A DNA stretch of 64,000 nucleotides, taken from NCBI RefSeq assembly GCF_958295425.1, contig NC_081154.1:14215938-14279937 (forward strand). Reading direction: 5' to 3'. Both the position numbers and the translations under genes were made by a program. Below are positions 1 through 13,353 of the stretch, in pieces. The notes below the pieces were generated by a model. That model had not been told where the DNA came from. It saw nothing but the letters and a program-made list of their open reading frames with translations, and made no database searches. The DNA is from Solea solea. Lineage: Eukaryota; Chordata; Actinopteri; Pleuronectiformes; Soleidae. The stretch's first letter is position 1. Each line of letters begins with the position of its first letter.

Positions 1-2240
1 CATCGTTCACATCAGCTAATATAATATTTGACTTCATTTTATCCAGACATTCTTTGGTAATTGTTTAATGAACAGTCAAAATTGGTCTCATTGTGTTTTT
101 ATTTGATCCTTTTAAAAAAAAATCTTAATTATTTTAACTAAATATCCACTGAGTGATTCTGTGTGGACTGTAATGGGTGGTGTTTGTGAAACGCAGACAT
201 GCTTTGGAAGAGGAGCACAACAGATGAGATACAAAACAGAAGGACAGCGGGTCGGCAGTTTCAGACGAGAATAAATATGCAAAAAGAACAAAACAGTTGA
301 GGTACTGTACAAAACACACACGCACACGCACACACTGACACACAGATTTTCTTTCTCTCGCTCTCTTTGTCATCCCATCTCAGTGCTAGAAAGTGTGCTG
401 GCATCCACTCGGGCTGGGAGATGTTCTAAGACCTCTTCTTACTTTGTGCCAGCTCTGCTATACCCTAGTGGGTGTGCGTTTAAGTTTCCCCATCTGCTTC
501 TGTTCACATTATCTAGCTCCAGGGCAGGCACCTTGCCTAAAATACACACACACACACACACACGCGCGCACACACACTCACTCAGAGTTTCATCTTTGTG
601 CTGATGACGCAGTTTTACAGTTGTGTGAAGCCCACACACACACGGCATAGCAGGGATGGGTTTTTTTATCTTTACCTTCCCTTTCTGTCTTGACAGAACA
701 GGAGAAATCAAGAGGAAGTGCTGGCCTCTGGAGAGCGGAGGCCGCTAACTTCCTCTGAGCGTTCTGATCACTTGGTGCTCATCCCTGGAGGTTAAATCAG
801 CGGTGGAACTCGGAGGACGTTAGGGAGCAAACATCACTGGTAGTTCTGCTGTGAACCAGGGGCCAAATTTGCATCAGTGTTCTCCTCTTTTTTTTCTTGA
901 TTAAATCACATTGCACTTCAGCTCTGTGGTTTGTTTTCAGCCTCAGATTTTTAAAGGTCTATGATTATGAATCAGGCGCATTAAGAAAGTGGGTAATCGA
1001 GTAAATAACCACAGTGATTTGCGATGTCTGACTAACAGCAAACGTATGTGACTAAGCAGGGAGCTGGCGTTCCTCAAAGTCAAGGATCCTTTCCGCGGTA
1101 AAGATTCTTCCAAGGCAAAACTCCATCACTTCTGGGAATCTGGGAATATCTGGAACATGCAAGGAAGTGTGCATCACTTCCACCAGGCAAAACATGCATC
1201 TCACATGTTTATATGTTTTACAACAAATGTAATTTGTGCAACAGTAAACCAAATCGTGGCTGCATACTCTCAGATTATTCTTGGACTGCAGGGTGTGAAT
1301 TGATCGTAAAATGTCTGCCAATATTTTTGACCAAGTATATCAAAATCAATAGTATTTATATATATATAACCTCTACATGAACTTCCAAAAAAGGGATAAT
1401 ATTTTTCTTCTCATTTAATGTATTAATGTAATATTTATTTTATATATTATCATTGGTATCATTAATAATTGTATTGCCCTAATAATACAATACATATCTC
1501 TACAATAACCTGTCCACTCATTTAAACATTACACTGGGCTGAGGATACCTCGTGCATCCTTGTAAAATCTCAGTGGGGAGGACTTTGAAGAATCCTTCAC
1601 ACTGGATCAGTTCTTCAGTGAGGTCTGATGACGTAACGTCGCTGACATTCAGCCGCTCCTGCATCCTGTCTTGACTTTGAGAAACACCACGTATCCATGC
1701 GCATCCTCCCTCTTTCTCCGCTATGACACGGTGCCATAAAAAAAAAAGCTGATTGAGCTGTCAGCTCAAAGGCTCAGAGGTCAAACTCATCCTGTCAGGA
1801 GCAGCCTGATGGTGAGCCACAGGGAGGGGTCAGAGGCCTGTGACCTGTTGATTGTCCAAAGTATGACAGACTGCGGAGAGGAGGGGCCACCGGGGGGAGG
1901 CTGCAGTGTGTGGCTCCCATGCGCTCGAAAGGAAATCAGTAGCGACAAGAGGTGACTCAGGGTGGCCGTGCACTTCTATCACCACCTGATGTTCTTTTCT
2001 CAGAGTGTGGAGGGAAAAACAGAAGGCTGAATGGGAAAGAAAGAGGGAGGAGGAAATGTGTCCAGCAGGGGGCTGTTTTTCCAGGAATATTTTAGTTCAA
2101 AGACTTCGTCAGACATCATTTCCGAGTTATTTGAAAATACTTCAGTGGAAGTTAAAAATAAAAGCACCATGAGGTTCCTGGCACAATCACATAGCTGTTA
2201 TGTAACAAAGTAAAAAAAAAAAAAATCATTAAATGCCTTG
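1..2240. other. Intergenic, no gene recognised
   Basis: No open frame here resembles a known protein or shows paired splice sites. The stretch holds a (CA)n microsatellite around 541-580, further CA-rich sequence near 318-342, and an AT-rich segment at 1340-1500. A - strand open frame at 1052-1321 has no recognisable domain and is treated as chance. Confidence 0.7.
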
Positions 2241-2248
2241 GACCATTT

Positions 2249-2960
2249 GTGGAAGCATCATTTCACCAAATGTATGCACGTGCGCGCCTTGTTCCACCTC
2301 TGATAACAATAAAAGCACACGGGCAAAGTGCAGAGAGCGCAGTGGAGTGTCAGTCACAACAACGTATTAACTGTTGTCTGTGTGAAAAGCAGGACCCCGA
2401 CAGCTATGCAGCGCCATCAAACAAACGATTATTTCCCCCTTTTTTTTTAAAAAAAAACAACAAAAAAACAAAAAAGAAGCGCCTTTGCATACTTTGTTTT
2501 CATGTCTCCATGAAAAACCTCGCCATAGGCCCCGCGCGCTTCACGGCCAATGGGATGTTGTGTGTGCGCTCGCCTCTCCCTCACTGCTTTATGTTTACTT
2601 ATCTGTTTGCCTTTACTTATTCATATCTGCGTTTGGAGCGCTCGATCCTCTCTTGCCTCTTGATATTTGTCAATATGGGCTTGACCTAAGCAGGCCAAGT
2701 CTCTCCTCTGAAGTGGGAGCTGGCAATAGCCTTGAAAACAGACCTTTAAATTAAACGAGGGAGAACACAGATTGTTGTATAATTCATCTGGACCCCTGCT
2801 GAGAATCCTCTGTGCAGTCATGTTACTGTCTAGATTAGAATTTCCTTTTGTTGCCGCCTGTTTGTGTAATACACAATGTGGATCCTGCCAGGGCCCAGTA
2901 AATTACCTCTTTAAACATTAATTTGCCTTAACCAAGAGGAAGAGGGGGAGAGGGAGTGCA
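2249..2960. other. Possible conserved non-coding element
   Basis: Non-repetitive sequence with no credible reading frame. The 2,700-2,945 part is dense in TAAT/ATTA homeodomain-type cores and other short motifs between GC-balanced blocks, a texture often seen in developmental enhancers. This is inference from appearance only; conservation cannot be measured here. Confidence 0.3.
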
Positions 2961-3090
2961 GCCTAGAAAGGGGGAAAAAAAAACCTCTCTTGATTTCACA
3001 TACAATGAATAAGTTAATAAAAAGATTTTTTTTCCCTTTCCTGTGCACACATTTTTTCCCCCTCCACACTTGAAATCATCCTCACCAAAT

Positions 3091-3720
3091 CAAAAAAAAA
3101 AAACTGAGAGAAAAAAAAGAAGGGAGGGAGGGAGAAAGAAAAAGAAAGAACTTGAGTGAGACAGAGAATGTCTGCGTATGCAGAAGTACAACGACAACAA
3201 GAAGAAAGAGGAGAGAGGAGTGAAGCCGATTGGAGAGGAGAGAGGAGGCAAGAGAGGGAGGGAGAAGAGAAAAAGAGCCAGATGAGCTCTTGGAATGATG
3301 TGCCTCATAGTCCCCGCTTGCGTATCCCAAAATACCTGGTGCTGGAAATGTGAAAGCCAGGCGCACGACGGACGCCATTCCCCAGAGAGGCTCCGCTGGT
3401 ATCATTAGCGAGGGAAACGGCGGGCTCAAGTGGCGTACAAACTTCAGCAAAACGTCAAGCGAGAGAAATGTGCACACAGTGCGCCTCTTTTTCCCCACTC
3501 CTCTCTCCCTCAGCCTTTTTTCTCATTCTCCCTCTCTCTCTCTTTTTTCTTCCTTTTGTGTTGTGTTTCAGATACGACACCACTCTTCTACCAAATTAAT
3601 ATTTCTCAAAATAAAAGCCAGGACAACTTTAAACTAGTGAGGGAAGAAAAGCTGAGACGAAGAGAGGGAGAGGGAGAGAGAGAGGGAGAGAGGGAGGATT
3701 CGGTTGAGTTTTTATGCTTC
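3091..3720. repeat. Polypurine and polypyrimidine tract cluster
   Basis: Long strand-asymmetric tracts: nearly pure A/G from 3,091 to about 3,290, mostly C/T from about 3,485 to 3,560, and G/A again from about 3,636 to 3,697. The last has near mirror symmetry (GAGGGAGAGGGAGAGAGAG). Such tracts can form triplex DNA, but no function is shown. Open frames across this region are products of the low-complexity composition. Confidence 0.75.
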
Positions 3721-6700
3721 CTGTGAAGTGGAGTCTCTGTCTTCCTGCTTCTCTCGTTTTGAGGTCTGCGGTTTTGTCGTCTCTGTCATGGAGTCAGCTC
3801 CATCGAACTGATGAGGTCGTCACAACTGCTTATGAATGCCAAATGAGGAAACACAGCGAGCATCCATGCTGCTAGAGCTACATTTACATAAAGTTAGTAT
3901 CACAAGCAAAAAAAGAAATAAAATAAAATCCTCCTCGCCTTGGACAAAGTGTTGTTACATCAGCGGACTGCTCTGCCGTTTAGCAAACAAATTAAAGCAT
4001 TAAAGCTGTTTTAGTTTCTGCTGCTTTGTCGTCCTCTCTCGCAGGCACAAACTTAGCAGCCGGAGTATTTAATGGTCAGAAATAAAAGTGCTCTTCTGTC
4101 ATTTGAAATACTGTCACACTCAAAAACAGTTGAACTGCTCATAACAGCCTCTTAAATGAGCTCCCGGTGGCTCACGGCACAGCGACAGTGCACAACTGTA
4201 ATCAGGAGGGACGGCGAGCGAGCGGCCTCCGATGATTGGCTGGCGAACGGAGCCAAATATGTCTTTTCTACGCGGTGCAGTCTCTCGCAGACATAATTAC
4301 AAGTTAGATCTAAATAAACAAACAGCTGCTGCCTGACCGGCCCTTCAGGAGCTGTTTGCCGGCTCTCGCTGGTGATGTCTGCCTGTTTCGCTGCAGCGCT
4401 CCGGCACAATCAGAGCACAGGATCTATATAGAGTGTTCTGCACAGACAGCACGACAACTAACCCTGTTATCATGCAAGACCTCACATGCACTGCATACTT
4501 CCTAATGACAACTCTGGCAGGAGGATAAATATACGGAGCCCATACATCCAGGCACACACATGTAATTTCAGGAGCGACGGCCTATGGATGTGACAGAGAG
4601 GATTTTTCTTCCTGATGAAACAGAAGGCACAAACACAGAGAGGGGTTGTGAATCAAAACTAACAGTTAACCCTTTTTTTATTTTAATTGGAACAGTTCGG
4701 ATTGAATGAGCGAGTCACTGAGGCTGACCAAAAGTACCGAGCGGTGCTAAACTCGGAGCGTGCATGGGCCCTTTTGTTTGCAGCCGCTATTTTTAAATAT
4801 GAAATGCAGAGAGGGAAAGTTACTGAGAGTAATGTGCGCCGTGACACACGCAGCACATCCAGATTTCAGCACTCTGCCACCTCCGCTGAACATATTTGTG
4901 GTTCACCGCTACAAAACCAGACAAGATACGGAACATGTGCCTCACTGCAGGGAAAATTACAGGACGCGGACTATTGGATGTGTGCGCCCCTGGAACTTCA
5001 GCGAGGTTGCAGTCGGCAGATGACACGGAGTTTAGATGGTCATTAACGGCCGCCACTGTTCAAATTGGCCCAGCACTTAAACAGCTGGAATCTGGGGTAA
5101 TAAGATAAGTCGGCACGTCGCTCAGTCTGAAATAACAGATGAAAAGTGTACATTTGGGAATAATCTACACAACCAAACTGTGTGAGACAACCAAGAAGGT
5201 GTTGTGTTTATTGTTAAGTAATGCAATAGGTTTCATGTGCTGTGAATTTTTGCCCTTGAGTAAAAGTGGAAGAAACCAACTGATAGTGGTTATTAACTCA
5301 TAAAACAACAAGCACTTTGAAAGAAAACCTGAGGTAAAACAGTGTCTGAAAGTGTTTGCACAATGCATAAACCTATTGATTCACAACAAACCACATTTTC
5401 GTGTTAAATTTAAGTCAGCGTTGGAATTAAAATCTATGCAAACACATTATGTTCAAAATCTCTTGACAAATAAGAAGCGTTTAAACAGGTTGTCAAACTG
5501 TGCAGTTAAGGCTAATGACCATCTGACCAAGCAAAGAGAAAAGAGAAACATGACCACGGAAGAAACTGCTGCTGCTCAGTAAATCCACAGGATCTGTGAG
5601 GGAAACACACAACCTGCAGATGTCAGTTCCTTAAATGAATGCTGCTCTCGTCCAAACATGTGCCATTATCCTGACATATTAGCTGCGTCTGGCTAATTGG
5701 GCGCGGTAGGGGAAAAAACAATTGATATGATTATAGAAACAGGGCTGGATTTGATGAACTATTTCATGGTGCAGCTTCAAAGGCGCTCGTATCGACTGAT
5801 ACTGTGCCCCAATCTTTTTCCAAATGACGAACCAAGTATGTGCGATTCTGCAGAGAGCGGCCAGCAAGCAACATCTGTGAGATGTGTGTGTTTATTTGTA
5901 AGTCTGCTGTTTAGGGAGTGCATTTATCTTCAGACATGTTTCCCTCTTTGGTCTGTCTGATCACATCGTGTGCTTCGATGGCCTGTATCCTGCAGGTAGA
6001 GTCATCCTTTTTTTGTGAGAAGCTGGAGAAAAGGTTAGCACAACAGGCAGAGGCAACCCACACATGATGAGACAGAGACGGCTTGTTTTAGGGAAAAAAG
6101 GAACAGAAATGCAAGCAATGAAATGACTACCCTAATAAATACTGCTGTAGTGCGTAACTCCTAGTGATTTGTTTTTGTTTTGTTTGATTTTGCCTCTGTT
6201 TCGTCCTGAGCAGAAATGATGTAACGTTACTTGTATGCTGCATCCTTCATCTAAAAACAGACTCTGTCAAGCATTACTATCAGACCTGACCCAGGGAGCG
6301 TTTGTGTGTATACAGCAGCAGCACAGGGGCAGGCAGGGGCATCCACTTCTGAAAACTTTTCCTCGCTTTCGTTTGTGTTTTCAGTCAAACTCCAACCTTG
6401 TGGTCATTTCACTTTACTTGCACAATGTTACTGTTGCTTCTGTCTTTTTTGGCGTTGAAATGAATCACTTCCTGTGTGCATTATGCACGATGCTAAACAC
6501 AGTTACTCTGAGAAGTTACGTAAAGCTTATAGGCTTAATAGGCACTGTGTCATCTCATGTAAGAGACATTTGCACTAAGAACATCTCTGAGCAATAATAA
6601 AAGCATGTGTTCTTAGAAATGACAAAATAAAGGACAAATAACCAATAATGTGAATTCAGTGAGTGTCCCACGCAGCGTTCAAAGGTCACCGTCCTTTAGT

Positions 6701-7081
6701 AGAATGTGCTACGTGGTCCCGCGCGGCAGCACGAGCCATTGATAGTCGTTCTAGAAGAGCTAATGTGCTGATAACACGTTACATTTGAAGGTTTCGGAGC
6801 TTTGAAACCAAAAAAGGGATGAGGTGTGGGAATCCAATCCATTAGATAAAGCCAACAGTAATAGGTATCCCATATCAAAGGGATATAGTTTAAACTGCAG
6901 GGGCTTTGGATGCGCTCATTGCTATTTTATTGTTTTAAGTGGAGCTTTACGCACAGGAGGTGATATCAACGTGCTAACAAAACCCCTTTCAACACCATTG
7001 GGCTTTGCATGACATCAAATGTGTCTATTAGCCAACCTCTTGACAAGCCAAGGTGATTCATCTCTACTGTGCTGCATGTGG
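3721..7081. other. Intergenic, no gene recognised
   Basis: No open frame has recognisable homology or exon-like boundaries. No repeat family was recognised. The part around 6,780-7,015 is complex, non-repetitive and AT-balanced, and may be conserved non-coding DNA; this cannot be tested here. Confidence 0.65.
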
Positions 7082-7083
7082 AA

Positions 7084-7114
<31 letters not shown>

Positions 7115-7115
7115 T
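7082..7115. repeat. (GA)n microsatellite
   Basis: Simple GA dinucleotide repeat with one CA interruption. A shorter (GA)n lies at 8,388-8,401. Confidence 0.9.
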
Positions 7116-10100
7116 GTGTGGATGTCTTCATTTCATATACTCATTTAAAAGTAGCATTTTTTTTTTTCAACAAACCAAACATTAAAAGCACTGTTTAAAC
7201 AACTCTCTAAAAAGGGATTGTCATACTCCTTTCCTTTCTTTCAGACTGGTTCCCAAAATGTTCCTTTTCCTCTTAACCAGTGCAGAATTAAAACAAACAA
7301 CAACAAGTGGGGGAAAAAAAATACAAATTTTAACTGAAAATCCTAAAAGACAAAACCTAATTTCTTCTCTTCAAAAGGACAGACTTGGTACTGGCTTTTG
7401 ACAATAAACTGTTAAGAGTGAATCTCCTTGTGTGTGGCTCTGAGTTTGTTTGTGAAAAAAAAAAAAGAAAAAAAAGAAAAGTTAAGCGTCATACGCTGAC
7501 AGCTCACCAGATTCCTGAATGCTGGCGGCTAAACCCAATGTCATTGTGAAAAACAACGAGAGGCCCCAAAATCAAAGTCCCTTCAGCTCAATCACTCTGG
7601 CTGCCTCTCCCAAACACTAATAATCACTTTCCTCCTTTCCTTTTTTCTCCCTTGTGTGAAACATCACATTGCCTTTGATTGGGCTTTTTAAATGATTAGC
7701 TCACCACCTCGGCAGAGACGGCTGGCAGTGGCGCCGGGGAGATGGGGAGCGCGAGCCTCCCGCTGTGTGCACCGAGATGCGCGATGTAGAGATGAGACTC
7801 GGACCCCCCTGTCACATCACAGGAAAATGGCGTCCAATAAACACTCACTATGGCCACGTCTCTCCTGCACAGTTTGTCTCACTTAGCGACACGCTTTCAC
7901 TTAGTATTGTTGTTCCCCGGAGGCTTGTTTTTATGAAAGGGAGTTGGAAGGGAGGTTGCTCTGATTTGGAAGATGTAACCCTAAACGCGGGTTTGTTTTT
8001 GTTGTGTGGCTACTCGTGGTGGCGGCATGCAAATGCGGGTGAAGGTGTGACGCTACAGCGACAAAATAAGAATAGAATAAAAGGTAGCGTTCCTGTGCGT
8101 GAACCACATGCATGTGTTTTATTCTTTCACGAGCTGATTATGCTCATAATCTCTGTGTCAGAAACATGTTAGCACATCGAGTGTGCAATGCCTTCACATA
8201 AAAAAAACAATAGAGCGTTGATCTTTGGCTACTAGAGAAAGAGGTGAACTGTTGTGGCTTCAGTTCTTGAAAAGCAAACCGTGAGAAATAAAAGTCGACA
8301 GATATTTGGAACAGAAATATGGAGCTAATGCCATTTTTCTCACTTTGGGGACACAACTTTGGTCTCAGCGACTTCAAGGAATATGAGAGAGAGAGAGAGA
8401 TGTGACCGTCAGCCCCAAGTTAATTTATCTTCAGTTATCAGAGCTCAGGGCATCCAGTGTGCAATCAGTAACAAGACAAAGAAATACTACAGAAACAATA
8501 ATAATAAAGAGAGTGTTTCTGTTGCTTTGATACGCTGGTGACCACCTCAGGGCAAGACTGTAAGTTAAAGACAATTTATCAGTCAGAGCCTGTTATCGTT
8601 CAGTCTATTCCAGGCGTTCCTCGGCACTCTCGCACTCCCGGACACACGAATACACAAAATGACCACGGAATAAAAGTGGTGTCTACAGTAAAGGGGAACG
8701 GTTTATTTATTTATTTCACACAACTACAAGGTGAAATAACAAGAAAATCAAGTTTAAAAAAAACGAAGAAGCATGAGTGAGGGTGTGCAGTATAGGGCTT
8801 AATTTACATGAACCAAACTCGGAAAAATAGACAGAATAATCAATTAAAATCATATATAAATCATTATAGATATAATAACTATGGAATTAAACAATATAAA
8901 ATATAAGGAGTACAAATTGTGACATAAATAGTCTTTTGGTGCTCATCAATATTGTACGGAGTCTCAATATTTGGAGCATTTCTTGCTTTGTACACAGATA
9001 ATGACACTAAACAATCTATTAATTGCAGGTTTTGATTCCACAAGATCACGCCACAGTATTTGATATGATAGCGACTTTGAGATGTTTCAAATATTACCTC
9101 CTGAAGATTCATGGTTTGTCTCGTTGAGCAAGTATGGACACATGAATCTCCCTCAATATACAAAGGAACAGATTTGAAAAATATTTGTCAATAACCTGAA
9201 TTTAAAAATAGAGAGGTGCACTGGGGACAACAGTGGAACAACTTTGGGAAGACTTCGCCAATCTAACAAGCAGTTTTTTGAAGCAGCAACAGTTTGTTAA
9301 CTAAGTATGATTTTTACTGTCAGTTTTGTCTGAGGATAAGTTACAAACAAAATAAGAATGATTTTAGAGAGGCAACTGATGTCACTGTCTTCAGTTTTTG
9401 CATTTATTGTCAATATAAACTATAATTCTAGCAGATTGTAGATTGTATTTCAATGAGAACATGTCCAAATTTTGGTTAGAACAATAATATGTATAGTTTT
9501 CAAAACAGAAAAATATACAATATGAAGCATTTGCACATCCTCTTAAGATATAAAACAAAAATATCTAGTCAAGGATTTAAGATGTAAACAGTTCAGTGTC
9601 CAAAAGTTATTTTTTTTTAAATGTGATTAACTAATGGATTTATATCGTTTATTAATCCTACAAGCCCCCAGTATTTCTGCCTATACATGTGTCTCTATAC
9701 TGTACTGAACTGTATATGTAGACCTAAAGTTAATGAGCTATGGATATGAATGTGATTTAAATACTTAATGCTTTTGATTATCTCAGTCCCAATCGTCTCC
9801 GTTTGCATTGTAGTTCATTATTACAATTCAAAATGTTACTTTTAAGTGGGATACAGGGTTTGAATGTTAATGCACTCGTCTCTATACTCCCGCTCTGTTA
9901 TCCTGATGCATATCAGCACATTTGGCTGTAAGTTTAACAGTCATATCCAAGGCTGCTGGGGTAGTTTTTAGTACTTTGTTTGTACGCATGCAGGCAGGGG
10001 TACTGTCTCTGGTGAGTGTGAAGCTGAGCTGCCTCAAAGAGTGTGTAGTGTTCCTTGTGCTCTTCTGCCACCCGGTGGACACTGGGGAGAACAAAGAAAC

Positions 10101-11210
10101 CTCTCTTAAGAGTTGTTGCCTGGAGAGGTTGATCAATCCTCAGAGCTGTATCAAGATACCATGATTGCATCTTAGAGGAGTGTTTGCCATCAGCCTGGAA
10201 GGCAAAACATAAACCTCTCAACTCTCACTTCCTCTCATCCTTCTGCCTTCCCTTCTCTTTACGTCTTTTTGTCAGTGGCGTGACAGCTGATACTTCTTTA
10301 ATGACTGAGACAATTAACTTTCTTGCAGGTGCAAAATAAGAAATGAGGGGTTCTGCAGTGAGGGGGTGGGGGGGGGGACCTTTAAAAGACGGAAAAAGGA
10401 GGATACAGCGTGTTTATACACGTCATCATTAAAGTGACGGCCAGCACTCGCCCAACGGGCTCATCTGCATAATTGAATAGAGTTAAGAGTTGCACCAAAG
10501 CCTGTGGTTTCTGGCTGTGTGGACTCTGGAGACTCGGTTTCTTCCTCTTAGTACAAACGTCATCATTAGACCTCCTTAGCCTGGTGCATAACAAAGACTT
10601 AGCTCATTATAATGACATTTACATTGAGTTTAAAAAAGGAAAAAAAATCTTTGCTAATGTCCCCCACGCTTCCCCAGACTCTCCTCTAATCTCTCTTGGC
10701 ACAAATGACTTCAGTTGTGTGACGATAACATAAAGGAGTGGGGGGGGGGGGGGGGGCAGAAACAGTGCACAGAGAGGAACTGGGGAAGAAAATAAACAAC
10801 TCGTATGACATGGCCACACTGTGTACAGAGATAGGCATGCCAAAATACAGAGAGAAGAAGAGGAAATGAAAGAGCGCTCTTCCTGGCAATATTCCTGCCA
10901 ACATCTGTCACTGGCAACGCTGGGTGTGTGAAGGTGTGTCTGTGCATTATACGGCATGCGTGTGTGGCTGTGTGTGTACTCACTTGTGAATGTGAAGGAA
11001 TACATATTCATGTTGTGCGAGAGCGCGTTCGCCTGTTGTGCGGCGTGCGTTTATGTGACTGCATCTGAATGTCTGCAGTCGTATGCATTCATGAGTGAAT
11101 GCTTACATTTGTCTGTGTACATCCACTCCTCATTTCCTGCACATTCTACGTGTGTGTGAAATGTTTGTGTGTGCAAGGCCACACACAAAAGCATCTAAAG
11201 CTTCCTCATT

Positions 11211-11215
<5 letters not shown>
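7116..11215. other. Intergenic, no gene recognised
   Basis: No gene seen. Contents are an A-rich tract at 7,457-7,485, complex sequence at 7,490-7,710 that resembles conserved non-coding DNA, an AT-rich stretch at 8,800-9,860, and a run of 17 G at 10,740-10,756. The open frames here carry no recognisable domain. Confidence 0.65.
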
Positions 11216-11269
<54 letters not shown>

Positions 11270-11287
11270 AGTGTGTGTGTGTGTGTG
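11216..11287. repeat. Compound (AT)n-(GT)n microsatellite
   Basis: About 20 AT units followed directly by GT units with a single GA interruption. Open frames crossing it on both strands show the alternating Tyr-Ile and Cys-Val peptides expected from dinucleotide repeats and are not genes. Confidence 0.92.
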
Positions 11288-13320
11288 CACTCCAGCATGC
11301 CATTAAGATGAGCAATGACAGCTGTAGCCTCTTCACCCTGCAGCCCTCCTTTCTGCCTCTAGAAATGTGTCTCCTGCTCGTCACAGCCGAGGATCGGCCT
11401 CTCACCGCTAACACACAGTATATCAAAACCACTGAATAGAGGTGGTAGGAGTGCAGCAATATATATCTTTTTTTTTTTTACTCAAGTACAATCACTGCAA
11501 CTTCAGTAAGTGCCCCTCTCTGACAGTGCCGCGAAGCCGACTTTGCAGCAGAAGCTGCGCCACGAAACGACAGGAACGTGCTTTTAAAATAAATCACAGG
11601 GAGTTAAAGGTTGAGGGGGAGAAAAAAAAAGGTTGTGTTACACTCAATATATCCTCTCTAGCGTAATAACAAGATGGAAAGTAGTTAATTTATACCTCTG
11701 GTCTTGAGTGTGTCTTATACACACTGGATGAGCGGGAAAGTGAGGCACGTAAGGAAAGGAAAGGAGGAATAAAGGAGACATGGCCTTGCCTTTGACAAAC
11801 ATTTCTGAAATGTGACTAATCTGGGGACAGGATGCAAAAATAAACAGGAACAAAAACCACGATATTCCCTGTTGGTCTGTGTAATCTAAGTATTTTCTAG
11901 CTCGGTTAAAAAAAACAGAGGCCTGATGAAAGGGAAGACATATTAGGTAAATTAAAAGCTTCAGGACATCAGCAAAAGCTATTACTCAGACATGAAAAAT
12001 ACACGCTACAAATTCCACCGAGCAGCGAGAAGTTGGAAAAATGACAATTACAGCGAAGGACGGAGGAACAACATCGTAAATTTGAGGGGCAGTAAATTCC
12101 CACTGTCAAAATCCTATCAAAAAGACAAACGAGGATGGGAAAAGTCTGCCTTGAAAAGTATTCTAACAGGAGAGAGAGCCGCTGCAGTGCACTGATAATC
12201 CACCACAGGTCGTGCGCTAAAGTATTGATTTTTGAACTGATTTCATCAAATAATGCACACAATGTGTATGAGGTTTGGCTCCTGTTGGCGGTAAAGGTCA
12301 AGATTCCTCTCCAATACTGTAATCGCTTAAGTATAATTACATAGGACCCATTTCTCCTTCATCGCCACTGATGTCTATTTAAATCCAGAGATTTTGAAAA
12401 ATACTGCAAATCAATATCAAATCTTGTTGTTGACCTGCAATTATTATCGATCCTACGGAGGCCCGCGTCCACAGTCGGTCAATAAAACATAGCGGGGTGA
12501 AATTGTACAGTCGTGGATCTGCAGATGGCCCGAATGAACTACGAAATGTTGTAGAAGCATAAAAACTTGCTTGTAACAGCAACCACTTTCAACTCCAGCC
12601 TGACCCACACCAGCATAAACTCTCCTCTCTCTCTGCTGAGCTGCCTCTTCCAGAGGTACAGCTTCTTCCAGAGGGTACAGCTTCTCCTCTAAAATGTCCA
12701 TCTAGAAAGAGGAGCTAGAGCCAGGTCACTCTCTGGTCTCATCTCTCCACACGCCTCCCCTGTTCGAGAAAGCCTCAGTTCCTCCTGCTGGGCTGATTGG
12801 AGCGGCTCAGTGCAAGGAACAGATAGGATCTTTCTATTTGCCCAGCGGCGGGACTGCCTTTCTATCACCGCAACCTCTGGAGGGGGTTTATCTGGCCTGC
12901 TGATAACAATGTTTTCCCCACCTCCCTCCTCTCCCCGGCGCTTCGTTACACTACTAAATGGGAGTCAAAGGCGAGGCCGAGCAGCAGTTGTGGTCACCTG
13001 GTCCTCCACTGCTCCTTGTAAACAAGAATAGGTTCTGTTTGCTTTTAACGATTCCTCAGTGGTGTTAAGAGATGGACGCATGAGAGCATGTAGCCTTTTT
13101 TTTACAGTCAGCACTTCTATAACCAAACAGATTAGTGAAGATATACAGGTTTATGAACATACTTGTTAAAATGCACTTAACACTTTCCTTCTTTCTTTTT
13201 TTTTTTCAACACTTCTGTGCAGTCTAGTCTAAGAGCTAGTTTTTACTGCTCTGCTGCCAGTACATCTGTCGCTGGAGAGTCGCCAGAGATTCCGCTGAAC
13301 AATATGCACTGGCGTTCAGA

Positions 13321-13353
<33 letters not shown>

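Noticed and set aside
1052..1321. 89-codon Cys-rich - strand open frame
   Set aside because: Cysteines show no regular spacing, no signal peptide, no homology recognised.
3082..3726. Several open frames over purine and pyrimidine tracts
   Set aside because: Ser/Phe/Leu and Arg/Glu-rich peptides are forced by low-complexity DNA.
11095..11459. Open frames on both strands with Tyr-Ile or Cys-Val repeats
   Set aside because: These are translations of the (AT)n-(GT)n microsatellite.
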